Positions 41,246 through 51,224 of a stretch of DNA of 64,000 nt are shown one piece after another. Source of the DNA: Symsagittifera roscoffensis. Its lineage: Eukaryota; Xenacoelomorpha; Acoela; Convolutidae. The stretch's first letter is position 1. Every line of letters starts with the position of its first letter. The translations under genes and the position numbers were made by a program. The stretch is from positions 9,194,267 through 9,258,266 of the forward strand of contig NC_087065.1 of NCBI RefSeq assembly GCF_963678635.1. Reading direction: 5' to 3'. The notes under the pieces were generated by a model. It was not told the origin of the DNA. It worked only from the letters and a program-made list of their open reading frames with translations, and ran no database searches.

Positions 41246-41805
41246 TCATGCGAACAATAAAAGCTCCGGTTCACACGGTGTCTCTGACTTTATCGATACG
41301 ATCAGGGTCAACATTTTGTTTAACTCCGCCCCTGGTAGTAGGTACACCAAGGTTTCTGGCCAAAACAGTTTCGGTGACGTCCCCTCAATGTCCGACCCCG
41401 CCACAATGATCGCTCTCGCCGCTCCAGTATCCGACCGATCATAAACTGCTAACGTCTTGGCCAGCCGTGAAATTCCACAGGATCTCCCGTACCTTGGGTC
41501 TTCCGCAAGTTTCGCACCCATGTAGGCCGTATCAGGAAGTCCCACGCTCTTTGGCTCAAGAAGCTTGTCCACCGCCCTAAGCTGCGCGGGGATCACCACT
41601 CTAATCCTGGCTATACTAGTCCGATGCTTGGGTGGCTCCACTATGAGGCCTGGACTTCCCAGCTCTTTGAGAAGTCTGTAATTGTTTGCTAACATTATTG
41701 ATCTCTGGGGATTCCCGTCAAGTCCGCCATCTCAAGTGTCTTGGCTCGAGAGAAGTGCGCCTCATGGGCCTTTCGCCAAACCACCCAAATGTGATTGCTC
41801 AAGTC
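41246..41805 (-). CDS. Module M2, N-terminal part (first copy, 149 codons)
   Basis: The ATG at 41695-41693 overlaps the TAA of the leader (TAATG). Reads NNYRLLKELGSPGLIVEPPK, IRVVIPAQLRAVDKLLEPKS, DTAYMGAKLAEDPRYGRSCG, SDIEGTSPKLFWPETLVYLL and ends ETPCEPELLLFA at TGA. Upstream, 41805-41697 codes the short leader (HEAHFSRAKTLEMADLTG). No family recognised. Confidence 0.5.
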
Positions 41806-42239
41806 CTAATGTGACAGACCTAGGCTTGGTCTTTCCTTTTCCGTCGGGTCAATTTCAATGATTTTCTCCGTCCGGAATTTTAACAATTCCGCCACCTCAA
41901 AGTTCATGTAGGCGTTTCCGGCCTCGGAGTTCAAGAAGGGGTTATAAGCTGTTCCCATCACTCCAGGCACGTTTTGATACATGGTTCCCATCATCAATGT
42001 AACTGTGTATATCTTCCCCACCTCCAGCATCTGCAGGGACGCCAACATCTGGGGCACCGCTGCGCCCGAGAAACTCAAGATTCACACTTGTCATGGATCC
42101 TTGTCAGGACCCGGACGAGACTGTCCCCTATTATCAAGTGTATCGTGCCTTCGGGTATTATTGGTTGTACGAAGTACTCTGCCCACGTGGCCTCATGAAA
42201 GGCATCTCTTCTCTCTCGTTGCCCAGCCGTCCAGTCCTC
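41806..42239 (-). pseudogene. Chimeric ORF carrying part of M9, between the coiled-coil gene and M2
   Basis: ORF 42078-41806 begins SFSGAAVPQMLASLQMLEVG, not seen elsewhere, and continues as M9 (NVPGVMGTAYNPFLNSEAGN, FRTEKIIEIDPTEKERPSLG). 42080-42239 has no clear frame on the minus strand. Confidence 0.4.
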
Positions 42240-43373
42240 TCAATTATGTCGGTGTTGCATGCCGTTAGTGTTCTTTTTGTAACTCGAGACCACTACGCTC
42301 CTCACTAGATGATCTCTCGAGTTGGTTGGTCGCTGCTCACGTGCAGCGTTCTTAGGAGTTTTCGCCTGCAAATTTTCCTGCAGCTCCCTGAGGCGTGACG
42401 CCACCGTTCCGGACTGACTGCCGCAAGTCGAGCTGGACGTCAGTCCTGGTAGCGCAATGTTCATTAGCGGTCTGATTCGATTCGCCTCTAGATTCCTCAC
42501 GGAAGGGACGGGCTCAGGTGGCGTCCATGCCTCAAAACCTTCGTTCATGTGCTCTTGAGCCACGCGGTCCAATTTGAAGCGGCCGCTCGATCTCGTTACT
42601 TCATCCACTTCCATTCTTGACTCTGGTCTCGATCTCGTCACTACTGGCTCAGTTGTCGTCTTCATTTTCTCCTTACCACTCGCGACCACTTGCTGCCTCC
42701 TTTGTAGCCGTTCTAATTCTGACTTTATTTGACAACAATTTGCTACATTTTCTTGTAGTCTCTGCTCTTGCTCCCGTTCTGCCATCAGCAGATCCCGGTC
42801 AAGAATTGCCTTGTCTCGCTCAAGTATTGCCTGGTCGCGATCAAGCTTGGCTTGATCCCTATCAAGAGCTGCCTGGTCCCTATCCAGATTGGCCCTGTCC
42901 CATTCCGTTTGGGCCATTTCCAACTCTCTCTTCATGCTGCTGAGATCTGGATATGACTTTTCTGTTTGTTGCAACCGGAACATCGATGGTGTTTTGATTG
43001 TGGATTGTGACCCTGCTCCTGCTGGTGGTCTGGTCGGAAGGGGAAATTCCCCCGCACCATACTCCGTGGTGTTACCCAACCCAGGGCTCATCACAGGATC
43101 AAATCCTCTCACGTCTCCGTCCACGTTCCAGGATAGCCATCTGGTCTGCTCCTGATTCGATATTCCATCCGATGTGTAACCCACCATCAGCACCGCTTCA
43201 GTCGCTGACTCCCTGCACTCCCCTTGCGCCTCCAGTTGCAGGATGGCTTTGAGCAAGACCACGAGCCCCTCATCCACTTGCGTGTAGTCGAGGTCCCTCA
43301 AGCGCTTGTATAACTCGTCGAGTGCGGGTTTTCTGAATGCCGCTGGCACAGATTTCCAGAATCGATCTGCCAT
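42240..43373 (-). CDS. Coiled-coil accessory protein, intact 377-codon ORF of element B
   Basis: Starts MADRFWKSVPAAFRKPALDE and has a helical N-terminal domain (LAILQ-type VVLLKAILQLEAQGECRESA, VGYTSDGISNQEQTRW). A central coiled coil is built of near-perfect heptads of the form LDRDQAx (about residues 155-200), with a further ELERLQRRQQ stretch. The C-terminal third is Ser/Thr/Pro-rich with a VTRSRPESRMEVDE patch and no recognised fold. It lies about 490 bases downstream of the pol tail and begins just after four 26-bp repeats, so it probably has its own leader. Element A carries three broken copies. The unbroken frame, unlike its neighbours, suggests later loss of constraint or chance survival. 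A gag-like or assembly role is possible but unproven. Confidence 0.65.
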   Translation of the reverse strand: MADRFWKSVPAAFRKPALDELYKRLRDLDYTQVDEGLVVLLKAILQLEAQGECRESATEAVLMVGYTSDGISNQEQTRWLSWNVDGDVRGFDPVMSPGLGNTTEYGAGEFPLPTRPPAGAGSQSTIKTPSMFRLQQTEKSYPDLSSMKRELEMAQTEWDRANLDRDQAALDRDQAKLDRDQAILERDKAILDRDLLMAEREQEQRLQENVANCCQIKSELERLQRRQQVVASGKEKMKTTTEPVVTRSRPESRMEVDEVTRSSGRFKLDRVAQEHMNEGFEAWTPPEPVPSVRNLEANRIRPLMNIALPGLTSSSTCGSQSGTVASRLRELQENLQAKTPKNAAREQRPTNSRDHLVRSVVVSSYKKNTNGMQHRHN

Positions 43374-43403
43374 TGCTGCTTTCCTTTATCTCACAAACAA
43401 CCA

Positions 43404-43510
43404 AACTCAAGAAGTACCTTACCTAACCAAACTCAAGAAGTACCTTACCTACCCAAACTCAGGAAATACCTTTCCGGATGAAACTCAAGAAATTTTTTTC
43501 TCTGGCACAA
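43404..43510. repeat. Four phased 26-bp direct repeats upstream of the coiled-coil ORF
   Basis: CTCAAG/CTCAGG cores start at 43406, 43432, 43458 and 43484, exactly 26 bases apart. The core and the copy number match the 28-bp set of element A, but the spacing is 2 bases shorter in every interval. Confidence 0.8.
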
Positions 43511-43856
43511 TCAATGAAGAACTGTTTAATGTTTTTTCTTTCTTCCGTTCGACCAACTGTGATTCAGTTGTCGTTTCAGTTTTCGAATCAATCTGAAAAC
43601 TACAATTCAATTTTAAACCAATATATTTTCCACTCGTGTCTAATCTAGACCTCCCACATTAATACCTTTACGACATTATTCTAACAACTTCATTAAAATG
43701 TTTCAATTTAGATGTTAAAAACATGTAGATTCATTTTATGTTTTAGCACCATTAATTCTTTAGAATTTAATTGTCATGCCAAATACATTAAAATCCATCT
43801 ACCTGACTCGTGCCCCCTTTTACCTAGCCCAAGTACCCCCTGCCTCACAATTCAAG
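43511..43856. promoter_or_regulatory. Leader/intergenic interval between pol tail and coiled-coil ORF, element B
   Basis: AT-rich with no gene; corresponds to 7966-8384 in element A (shared CATTAAAATCC / GCACCATTA-type words). Possible promoter, polyadenylation or decayed LTR region; nothing decisive is visible. Confidence 0.3.
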
Positions 43857-44290
43857 ACTCCTTGTGTAGGTGCACCATTATCTCCGTTTCTGCAAAGACC
43901 AAATGTAGGATGGCATATAATTCGCTAGGGTTCAACCTGCCCCTGTTTGATCGTAGACCGGGATTGAAACCTATCGTATCCCTCTTTCGACCATGAAGCC
44001 CTCAACCTCGTTAGTGCCAGCATTAAAGGCTCGGGGTCTATCGTGTTCCTCTCATTGACCCTCGTCACCAAAAAACACAGATATTTACAAGGAACTTGTG
44101 AAACTGAGGGGGAAGCGCAGCCATTCCTCCTATCCCTGGCCTCTGCCTGAATAGATACTCCACGTTCTGATATTCTCTCTTGAAGTCTGCTTCCAGTCTC
44201 GTGTTGAAGCTCATGTCCGATGTTATGCAGATCGCACTAGTCCTATCTGAAAGAATAAAGTCGCTCTCTGTGATCAGGATGTTCTCTGAA
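43857..44290 (-). pseudogene. Macro-domain-like segment at the pol C-terminus, element B
   Basis: Reads ENILITESDFILSDRTSAIC, DMSFNTRLEADFKREYQNVE, RPGIGGMAALPPQFHK, then after a frameshift near 44075 KYLCFLVTRVNERN, DPEPLMLALTRLR, VSIPVYD and ELYAILHLVFAETEIMV. The order fits an OARD1-type macro domain from its first to its last strand. The first half is in one clean frame; the second half has at least two frameshifts. The canonical glycine loop is replaced by NTRLE, as in element A, so that change predates the split of A and B. Confidence 0.65.
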
Positions 44291-45262
44291 TATTCATTTG
44301 GTATCTCGAATTTTGTCTTGAAATTTCTTCCTATGGTAGGCTCAGCTTCCTCCCGATCCAGTTCCAACCCGTTAGTCTCTCTTACTTCCCTGGGTTTCTT
44401 TATCATCAAATTTTTGGTGTGGGTAAATCTTACCCCCACTCCCGGTCAAAAATGTGTATCGACATCCGCGTCGATATAGCTGGGTTCAAGTTATCCGGTG
44501 GTAATTCTAGTGGCCGGTCAGTGGCTGTACAGCCAAATAGTGGATTTCCTGTCTTCACATGTTTCATTGCTGATATGTCGACTTGCTGGATGTTTTGGGC
44601 CTCCCTTTCGTCAGTCTCAAGTTTATGCATCCATTCCAGTACCGTCAGGTTTGTATTTTCCCTTCTCTCTATCTCGCTTTGTTCCAGGTCTACTTCTCGT
44701 TCCGGTACGGAGTAGTCTTCTTACAAGGAAAGCTCGCTGTCGTTGATGATCTGCCACTCTTCATCGGCTACCAGCTCGCCCACGTTCACCAACTCCTCGC
44801 CTATCTCATCGGCTTGTATGTTGTCAATCAAGAAGTTGTCACTATACATGTTGTATCTCATGCCTGTCCGTTTGCGATCGCCTTTCCTTGTCCCTGTGGT
44901 CATCGGCAGGTCTGGTTCTGTCCACTTTGGTGCCTCGTTCTGCTCTGGATCATTCCATTCTTCCTCCGCGAAAGATCCTTCGTCCGTATCGTTGCCGTCG
45001 TTCTTTTCTCTGGTGCCTTTCTCGTTCAATTCACATGCTGGCTCTACCAGTAGATACTCGAATCCTTCCATGTTATGTGATCTTCCGGAGATGGGACGTG
45101 AGGTTTCAGATTTTCGTAGTGCGCTGCACGCCCTGTACTGCGATAAGACCGGCCCTGCTGGTGTACCTCCGTTATCAGAAACGGTCCTCTCCATTTCTTT
45201 AGTAACTTTCCAGTCCCTTTCGGAGGAATGATAATCTGGAACTCCCAGACGTTTTGTCCCAC
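44291..45262 (-). pseudogene. Pol C-terminal tail, element B
   Basis: Frames 45262-45044 (WEFQIIIPPKGTGKLLKKWR, FLITEVHQ, RAAHYENLKPH) give the chromo-like/SH3-like end of integrase in Ty3/Gypsy. Frame 45194-44721 (FEYLLVEPACELNEKGTREK, acidic EEWNDPEQNE) and 44630-44430 (HKLETDEREAQNIQQVDIS) are an acidic extension that leads to the macro-like domain. Frameshifts lie near 45060, 44720 and 44435. Confidence 0.65.
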
Positions 45263-45558
45263 ATCATACGGTTTCGCTTGAAGTATTTTTTCATCGGAAA
45301 ACCATATCGTGATATCCAGTGCGTTATCAAATGATCACAAGTCTCTTCCGCTGAGGCCGTCTCACATGGTACCGCTTCTGCCAGTTTCGTAAAGTGGACC
45401 ATGATTACCAGAATCTGATTGTATTCCGAGTTGGTCAAGCAGATCATCTGATGGTCTATCTGCACGACCTCGTTCAACTTCGAGCTTTTCACGGACTTAA
45501 GTGGGAATTGCTTTTTTCTACGATCTTTTAATTGCAAACACGACAAGCATGCGTTCAC
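45199..45558 (-). pseudogene. Integrase core with internal deletion, element B
   Basis: Reads EVVQIDHQMICLTNSEYNQI (first catalytic Asp), LAEAVPCETASAEETCDHLI and THWISRYGFPM, then jumps to the post-core tail (KRNRMMWDKTSG frame). The middle, with the second Asp and the Glu, is missing, as is the segment kept at 9098-9261 in element A. The enzyme is dead. Confidence 0.8.
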
Positions 45559-46134
45559 TCACCTTTCGCAAGCCTTTCTCAAGCCTGGCCAATCAAATCT
45601 GTGTAATATTCTTTGTTGTACCTTGTCTAACACCTGATGTCTCATCTGGTCGTGCGATCTGAACAACCCCTCCGTCTGGTATAGCTGCGGCGGTATGAGG
45701 AGATTATGCCTGTTTAATATCTTCTCTTCATCTTTCCTCCTACAGGCTACTACACCATCAGCTGTGTGATAGAGTTAGTTCCTTCTCTGTTTGTAGAACT
45801 GGCTCAAATTCTTGTAACTATCCTCCTCTGGGTCTCCTTTCTCCTTGACTCCCGTCCGGATCCATGTAGAGAGGTTACTCGTCACCTTTTCATTCTTCTG
45901 GGCTCGTATCAGATCCGACAGTCTGTATCTGGCTTTGACGTGTTCCTTCAATGCCATCATATGACCATTCAGTTCTCCGGGACTGTGGATGTCGTCTTTT
46001 AGTTTAACGCAAACTATCCTTCTCAAGACCTCCCTGTCATCGTCCGGTTCCAAGTTTGTCCTGACAATTGAATTGTACGATAGCTCCCTGAATGGTTTCC
46101 TTGACACCGATATTTTCTCAAGCTCTTCTCCTCC
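45559..46134 (-). pseudogene. Linker and integrase zinc-binding domain, element B
   Basis: ORF 46107-45775 (SRKPFRELSYNSIVRTNLE, RYRLSDLIRAQKNEKVTSN) is the linker. 45690-45530 reads SHDQMRHQ and DKVQQRILHRFDWPGL, then CER-stop-VNACLSC. Both His and the CxxC are present, but a TGA replaces the Trp at about 45565. Confidence 0.7.
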
Positions 46135-46980
46135 TTACGCATCCTTTTGCTCTAGGTTGTACGTACCTGATGGAGGGTCAGTTTGTAGTTCTCTGTCGTG
46201 GTGCCTCATTTTCTCTTCTGCTAATATCATGCAAAGACTGTCTTGGTCATCACAACTCTTCTCTGAGTCATCATCCCATTCTTCCAATTCTCCGGACAAA
46301 TTCTCTTCCTCACTGTCTCCTTCTGATTTTGACCACTCCCCGGCTTCTTGATCTGGTCCTAGGTGTTCGGCTTCCTCCTTGAATGTCACTTTCTTCTTCC
46401 GAAACGTAGTCCGTCTTAGTATGTCCTCTGGGATTTTCTCGACCAATGTTCGAACAACTTCTTTGTCGTCAGGTTGCTTGCCTATCGTTGGGTCCTCGTC
46501 ATGAGTCGCTTCCCTTCTTTTCAATATGGTGACTTCGTCTGCTAGTTTCTCGAGTAGTCTTCTCAGATCCTCTCCTATCGTCACCCTTCTTGTCTCTACT
46601 TCATCGAGGTCATAGCTTTTTGCTTTTAGTGTTTCCCTCAATATCTTTGACCTGAGCATCATTTCCATTGGCATCCCTGAATTTCTCTTGAGAATTTCTT
46701 TCGTCTCATGTTCAGCTGGCAGCTCGGGATGGTCCTCTATTGGTTTACCTGACCTGTCAAGCCACCTCATGCGTGGAAGAATGTCATACGTCTCTTGTCC
46801 ATAAACGAGAAACCATCTTTGAAACCATCCTTTGCGCCTGTATCTCGTAGATTTCCGTCTTCTTGCTCAAGTTGTGGGCATTTTGATGTTTGTCCCCTCT
46901 TCTGTGCTCAATCATCATGTCATAACCATCCAGGTGCACTATCCATCTCCCATGGCAGCTCTGGTCCATTGAATACGTTT
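46135..46980 (-). pseudogene. RNase H-integrase linker, element B
   Basis: ORF 46770-46135 (211 codons): MRWLDRSGKPIEDHPELPAE, KAKSYDLDEVETRRVTIGED, FKEEAEHLGPDQEAGEWSK, ILAEEKMRHHDRELQTDPPS. Highly charged, no catalytic motif. ORF 46984-46784 before it has MMIEHRRGDKHQNAHNLSK. Confidence 0.65.
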
Positions 46981-47292
46981 TCAACCAACTGAGTGCTCTG
47001 TTGTCGACTCGTAACTTGAATGGCTCGCTACCCAGTATGCCCTGTATTTTTCTACAAAGGTAACTATCGCAAACATTTCCGCTTTGGGTGCCCCGTACTT
47101 CATCTCTGTATCACTCAAGACATTGCTCCCGTAAGCTATCGGTCTCAAGACTGTCTTCCCGTTCCACTCCTGTTCTTGGTGGAGTATTCCAGAGATCGCC
47201 ACCACCGATGCATCCGTGTCGGGCACGTACATTCCATTTTCCGTGGGCATCCCTAGATCAGGTGCTTCGCACAGCCTGCTCTCTTCATGCAA
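46981..47292 (-). pseudogene. RNase H domain, element B
   Basis: Reads CEAPDLGMPTENGMYVPDTD, ASVVAISGILHQEQEWNGKT, NVLSDTEMKYGAPKAEMFAI. The first Asp and the K-x-E-M Glu are kept. A frameshift near 47030 disturbs the end (YWVASHSSYESTT). Confidence 0.8.
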
Positions 47293-47720
47293 GCAAACAC
47301 CTCGTCCAGTTTTTCAATGTGGTCCTCCAGGGTAGGTGTTGCAATCACCACGTCATCTACGTAGCACATTACTAAATTGCCGTATTTCTTCGTTAAGCTT
47401 GTCAGCGCCTGTGCCATTAGATGGCTGTCGCATTGCAAAGGCCAAAGGGCATCCTTTTTCCTTGAAACAATCCCAGCTCGCATGCAAAACCCGTCTTGTC
47501 CCTATCCTGCTTCCTCAGTGGTACCTGCCAAAAGGTCGACCCTAGATCATGAGTTGTGAAAAACTTGGCGTCACCTGATTTTGATAGACTCTCATCTACC
47601 CTAGGTATGGGATAGACATCCTTCACCGTGACGGAGTTCAGATATCGAAAGTCACAGTAAAACCTAAGTTGGCCTCATTTCTTTTTAGCCATCACTACTC
47701 CACACGCCCACGGTGATTTG
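47253..47720 (-). pseudogene. Reverse transcriptase palm, element B (YVDD present)
   Basis: Frame 47626-47417 has KDVYPIPRVDESL, FFTTHDLGSTFWQV (motif A Asp present) and MPFGLCNATA. A deletion of about 10 bases in the FQRL block shifts the frame, and 47483-47253 continues with NLVMCYVDDVVIATPTLEDH. The active-site YVDD is intact. Right after MKRAG the sequence jumps to RNase H, so the thumb/connection (about 100 residues, present in element A) is deleted near 47280. TGA near 47680 interrupts the fingers. Confidence 0.85.
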
Positions 47721-48124
47721 GATGGTTCTATCATGTCATACTCTAGTAGGGTCTCTATTTCTTTTCTACATGCTTCCGATTTGCTTGGGGTCATACGCCT
47801 CGCACCCTCCCTGTGCGGCACCGACTCTTCTAGCTCTATTTGATGTTCAACGAAGTTGCAGCATCCAATGTCTGCCTTATGTCTCGAAAAAAGGTCCTGA
47901 TTTCTATCTAGAACATCCTTGATGGCTTCGAGCAGTTGGTCTGTTACTTTTTCCCTTAAGTGTTCAATTTCTGATCATAACAGTTTACCCATTTCCAATT
48001 CCTCTAGCGTGGGTTTTTCTGGAAAATTCGAACAGCTCGACAGTCCATAGTCTGTCTCTGACTTAAGTGACTTCACAAGACCTGATGAACATTTTATTAT
48101 CTTCAATCTTCTCAAGATACAAAT
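47721..48124 (-). pseudogene. Linker before RT, element B
   Basis: Corresponds to 14900-15480 in element A and contains the EGARRMTPxKSxACRKEIETL-type block before the RT fingers in a frame with several breaks. No independent function. Confidence 0.5.
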
Positions 48125-48668
48125 TTAAACCCTATGATTTGGGCAATCAATAACTTCATTTTCTTTCACTTTTTTAGTCATTTCATGTCTAGTTTTCACG
48201 GGCAGTGCGTATTCTAGCTTCCTCCCCCTCTGGGTTGTGATTGGTATATCAAGAGTATTCAACAAGACAGTGACGCAGAGGCCACTCTTGGTTATCGAGA
48301 AGGATCTTCGTAAAATAGCAGCACTTTGACTGTTTGGATTGGGTAATAAACATACTTGTTTATTGTCGCTTAGTTCATTATTATTATTCATCCGCAAACT
48401 TACTATTGCCGCCTCATTCGCTTTCAGCCTTACCCTCCTACTCAAGAAAACTTGGAGCTTTATCAAATTTACCGGTTTAATTACGTACTTCTTTTCCGGG
48501 TGCCAAATCCTGAACATCGCATTGTTAAGATCAATTGTTCAATCGAAATTCCTGATGAAATCTCTGCCTAAAATGTATTGGTCAGACTCATCTAGATTCT
48601 CCACCACCAGAAAGCTCATCCACAAACTGCGTTCCCCAAGCTTAGGGCTATTATTGGTGTCCTACCTA
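48125..48668 (-). pseudogene. Protease-RT linker, element B
   Basis: ORF 48517-48125: LSRRVRLKANEAAIVSLRMN, SQSAAILRRSFSITKSGLCV, GRKLEYALPVKTRHEMTKKV. Aligned with 15750-15370 of element A. A TGA near 48540 and a frameshift near 48640 precede it. Confidence 0.65.
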
Positions 48669-49436
48669 TTACCTGAAGCGCCCCCTTGTTTGCTGCTGAC
48701 AGCCGTATTCTTGAGTCAATCCCATTGTTCTCCAAGTCTCAATTGGTATTACACTCAAGACGGCTCCCGTGTCCATCAACCCACGCAGTTGTGTCTTCTT
48801 TCCGCCTATGTCCAATACGTGTGCGCATACGTCTGCTTCCGTTCCCAGATGCATGACGTCCTCCTTCAGCATATCACAGTGCCCAATGGATCTCACTTTT
48901 AGTTCTTCTCTACCAACATAAATTTGCCCGGCTAGATCCTCATCAGTGGTTATCATCGTTTTTGTGTAGATGTTTATTCCATCTATATTCAGCATGACCT
49001 CATATCGACCATAGGCTTCCGTGTATCTGTAGTCTATGCGAACTGATTTACTACCACCTCTCGTGAGTAATGCCCTTAAAGCTCTAGAAGGAGTTTGCGG
49101 GCTTATTGCACTCATGTAATCCGCGTACACATCTATGTGCATTATTGTCTGATCACTCGGTTCACTCAAGTTTTTTGTTATTTCGTGGCCGCCCACTGTG
49201 ATTATTGACATGATTCTTGCCCCAATTTTCGTGAAGCCAAATGGTTTTCCAGTCACCATTTTCAAGGTGTTGCAATTGCTCCTCCTCGTTGAGTTCTCTC
49301 CGGTCTCCGGTTCTGGTCTTGTCATACAGAGTGTTTCATTCAATCTCTGTTTTTCTGTTTTCTGTCTCAGCTGTTGTTCGATTTCTTTGGTCGCCAAGTC
49401 TTGCTTAACTTTGTTGATCGCCTCTGCAGCTGCCAT
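48669..49436 (-). pseudogene. Aspartic protease region, element B (255 codons)
   Basis: Reads INKVKQDLATKEIEQQLRQK, IMSIITVGGHEITKNLSEPS, MLNIDGINIYTKTMITTDED, then LMDTGAVLSVIPIETWRTM (catalytic Asp at about 48773). The frame shifts shortly after, near 48735. Confidence 0.8.
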
Positions 49437-50174
49437 CTCTTAGTTTATCTCTAGAGAATTTCTCGTCTCGGCCCCCGTGGCATCTTTGTTTTGTGTCACG
49501 GCCTTCAACGTCTTTGTTGATAATTCACCACCCGCTGCTTCTTTGTTGTTCAAATCACTTTCAGCTTGTCTGTTCCTGGTATTTTGCACTGCAGCCAGTG
49601 CCAAATTGTGTTTCGCGTGATTCTGATTTTTCACCGCCTCCCAAAACAAAGGACAGTCCATCCTGAAAGGGCCTTCTTGGTTACAGAAAAAACACTTCGC
49701 GCCTATCTTGATGATCAAGCCACTGTAAATATCATGTTCCTCTGTTTGATTCATGTCCTCTTCCTCTGGTGCGTATCCCAAGCGTTTCATACCTTGCTTG
49801 TATGTCGTACAATCCGCTGCGTGATGGTCCGCTGATCCGCAGTTTGCGCATGACCTTTATTTGTCCATGTCCTCTCTAGGTTTGTACCAAGACGACCTTT
49901 ATTGTTGGCTTCCCCCTTGCATGTTTCTGTTTTCTCAAAATGAGTACTTCTTTGGTTTCATTAACGTATATTTCCTTGACTTCTACCTCATCTCCTCTGG
50001 GGTTGGTGCGTTGTCCTTCGTTAGGGTGTAATTTGTTGCCAACATCGTTCTCAAGTCATCACTCCTCACTCCGTCGATAAACTTTGAAGCGATGCTAAAA
50101 TTTCATCTGTTAGTCGATTCCTCTGGATTGCTTCCGCTCCTCAAGCTCTGAAGATCATCCAGAAATCAATCAAT
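49437..50174 (-). pseudogene. Gag nucleocapsid with two zinc knuckles, element B
   Basis: CANCGSADHHAADC at 49809-49850 is a complete CX2CX4HX4C knuckle. ORF 49790-49440 has the second, CFFCNQEGPFRMDC, where the His is Pro. A stop (TAA) precedes the first knuckle, and several stops break 49860-50174 (FSIASKF, LATNYTLTKDN blocks). Element A has the opposite pattern of intact and broken knuckles. Confidence 0.75.
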
Positions 50175-50700
50175 CTACTCGTCATTTCTTTGTCTTCTTT
50201 TTTCGAACCTCATCATCGCCTGATGACCCTTCATACCCGATCCAAATCGATTCAACAGTATCTCGAATATCTTTTCTGCAGTGTCGCGCTGCTCCTCCTT
50301 CTTTGCAACCACACACTTTAGTGCTGTTCCCTCTAGGTTGCTTAGTATCGCCGTGCAGGCCTGCCTCTCAACGTTCTTGTTGTCTTGTTCTAGTTGCAGT
50401 CTCATTACCATAGCTCATGTATCATTGCAACCATCGGAATCGTCCTTGAATTCTTTAGGTTTCTTGAAGGTTTTCCGGGATTTGCCACTGCCTTTGTCAC
50501 TTGAGTCTGTGTTCCTTGATGTGAATGCCTCAAGCGTCCTGTTCATCATATCCCAGGCACTGGCCCACGTGATGGCATCCAGTTGTACACCCGTATGTGA
50601 TCCTGATTCCTCTGACGTCCTCGTTGAGTTTGAGGTTCCCACCTTCATCACAGTCCTGTCCCTCCTGATGCCATTGTGCAATCAATTCGCGTTAACGGTG
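50175..50700 (-). pseudogene. Gag capsid region, element B
   Basis: Frames 50681-50415 (ITWASAWDMMNRTLEAFTSR, KTFKKPKEFKDDSDGC) and 50411-50175 (MRLQLEQDNKNVERQACTAI, NRFGSGMKGHQAMMRFEKRR). They are one frame separated only by the TGA at 50415-50417, shared with element A. Confidence 0.7.
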
Positions 50701-51224
50701 TAGATTCCCGTTTCTTTCGTTGTGGTTCCACGAAGTCGACTCTAGTTCCGGATGGCTTTTCCACCACTAATTTATCTTGGGCTATGGAATTTCTCAAGAG
50801 TATATCCAATTTAGACTGTTTGTCTCCTGAACTTTCTTTTTGTTCCTTACTCATTGTGTCCATTCTGGTCTCTATATTCCACAACTTTTCACTCACGGTG
50901 TCGTATCTTTTCTTTATTTCCACCGTATATATCTTAATATGTTTCTCTCGCTCTTTGTCGGTCGTTTCTATTTTGCCCGCCATCTGCTGCAGCTTCTCTT
51001 CCGTCGCCCTTGCCAGAAAAAAGTAGTTGTCTGGAATCTCATTCTTATTGTGTCGTACTTCCTTTTTTGGCTCTTGGCGGTCATCCTCGCTGCATTTCAG
51101 TTTCTTGTCGATTTGCTCCAACTTTGTTATCAAATCGCCCAGCTCAAGTGAAGATATTTTTGATTCAATGGTTTGTTTGTCTTAGTTGACCGTTGCTCCT
51201 AGTGTGACCTGCTCTTCGTCTTAT
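50648..51224 (-). pseudogene. Gag N-terminal coiled coil, element B
   Basis: ORF 51133-50648 (161 codons) reads LITKLEQIDKKL-type sequence, LARATEEKLQQMAGKIETTD, EKLWNIETRMDTMSKEQKES, a predicted coiled coil ahead of capsid. It overlaps the next frame by about 30 bases with a frameshift. Upstream 51134-51224 continues the frame with two stops. Confidence 0.6.

Noticed and set aside
43390-44060. 3' LTR of the Gypsy element
   Set aside because: I looked for the same sequence upstream of gag (51736-51890) and found no match; most of this interval is also coding (macro-like domain).
44291-44720. Envelope gene downstream of pol
   Set aside because: No signal peptide, membrane segment or Cys pattern; the stretch is an acidic pol extension leading into the macro-like domain.
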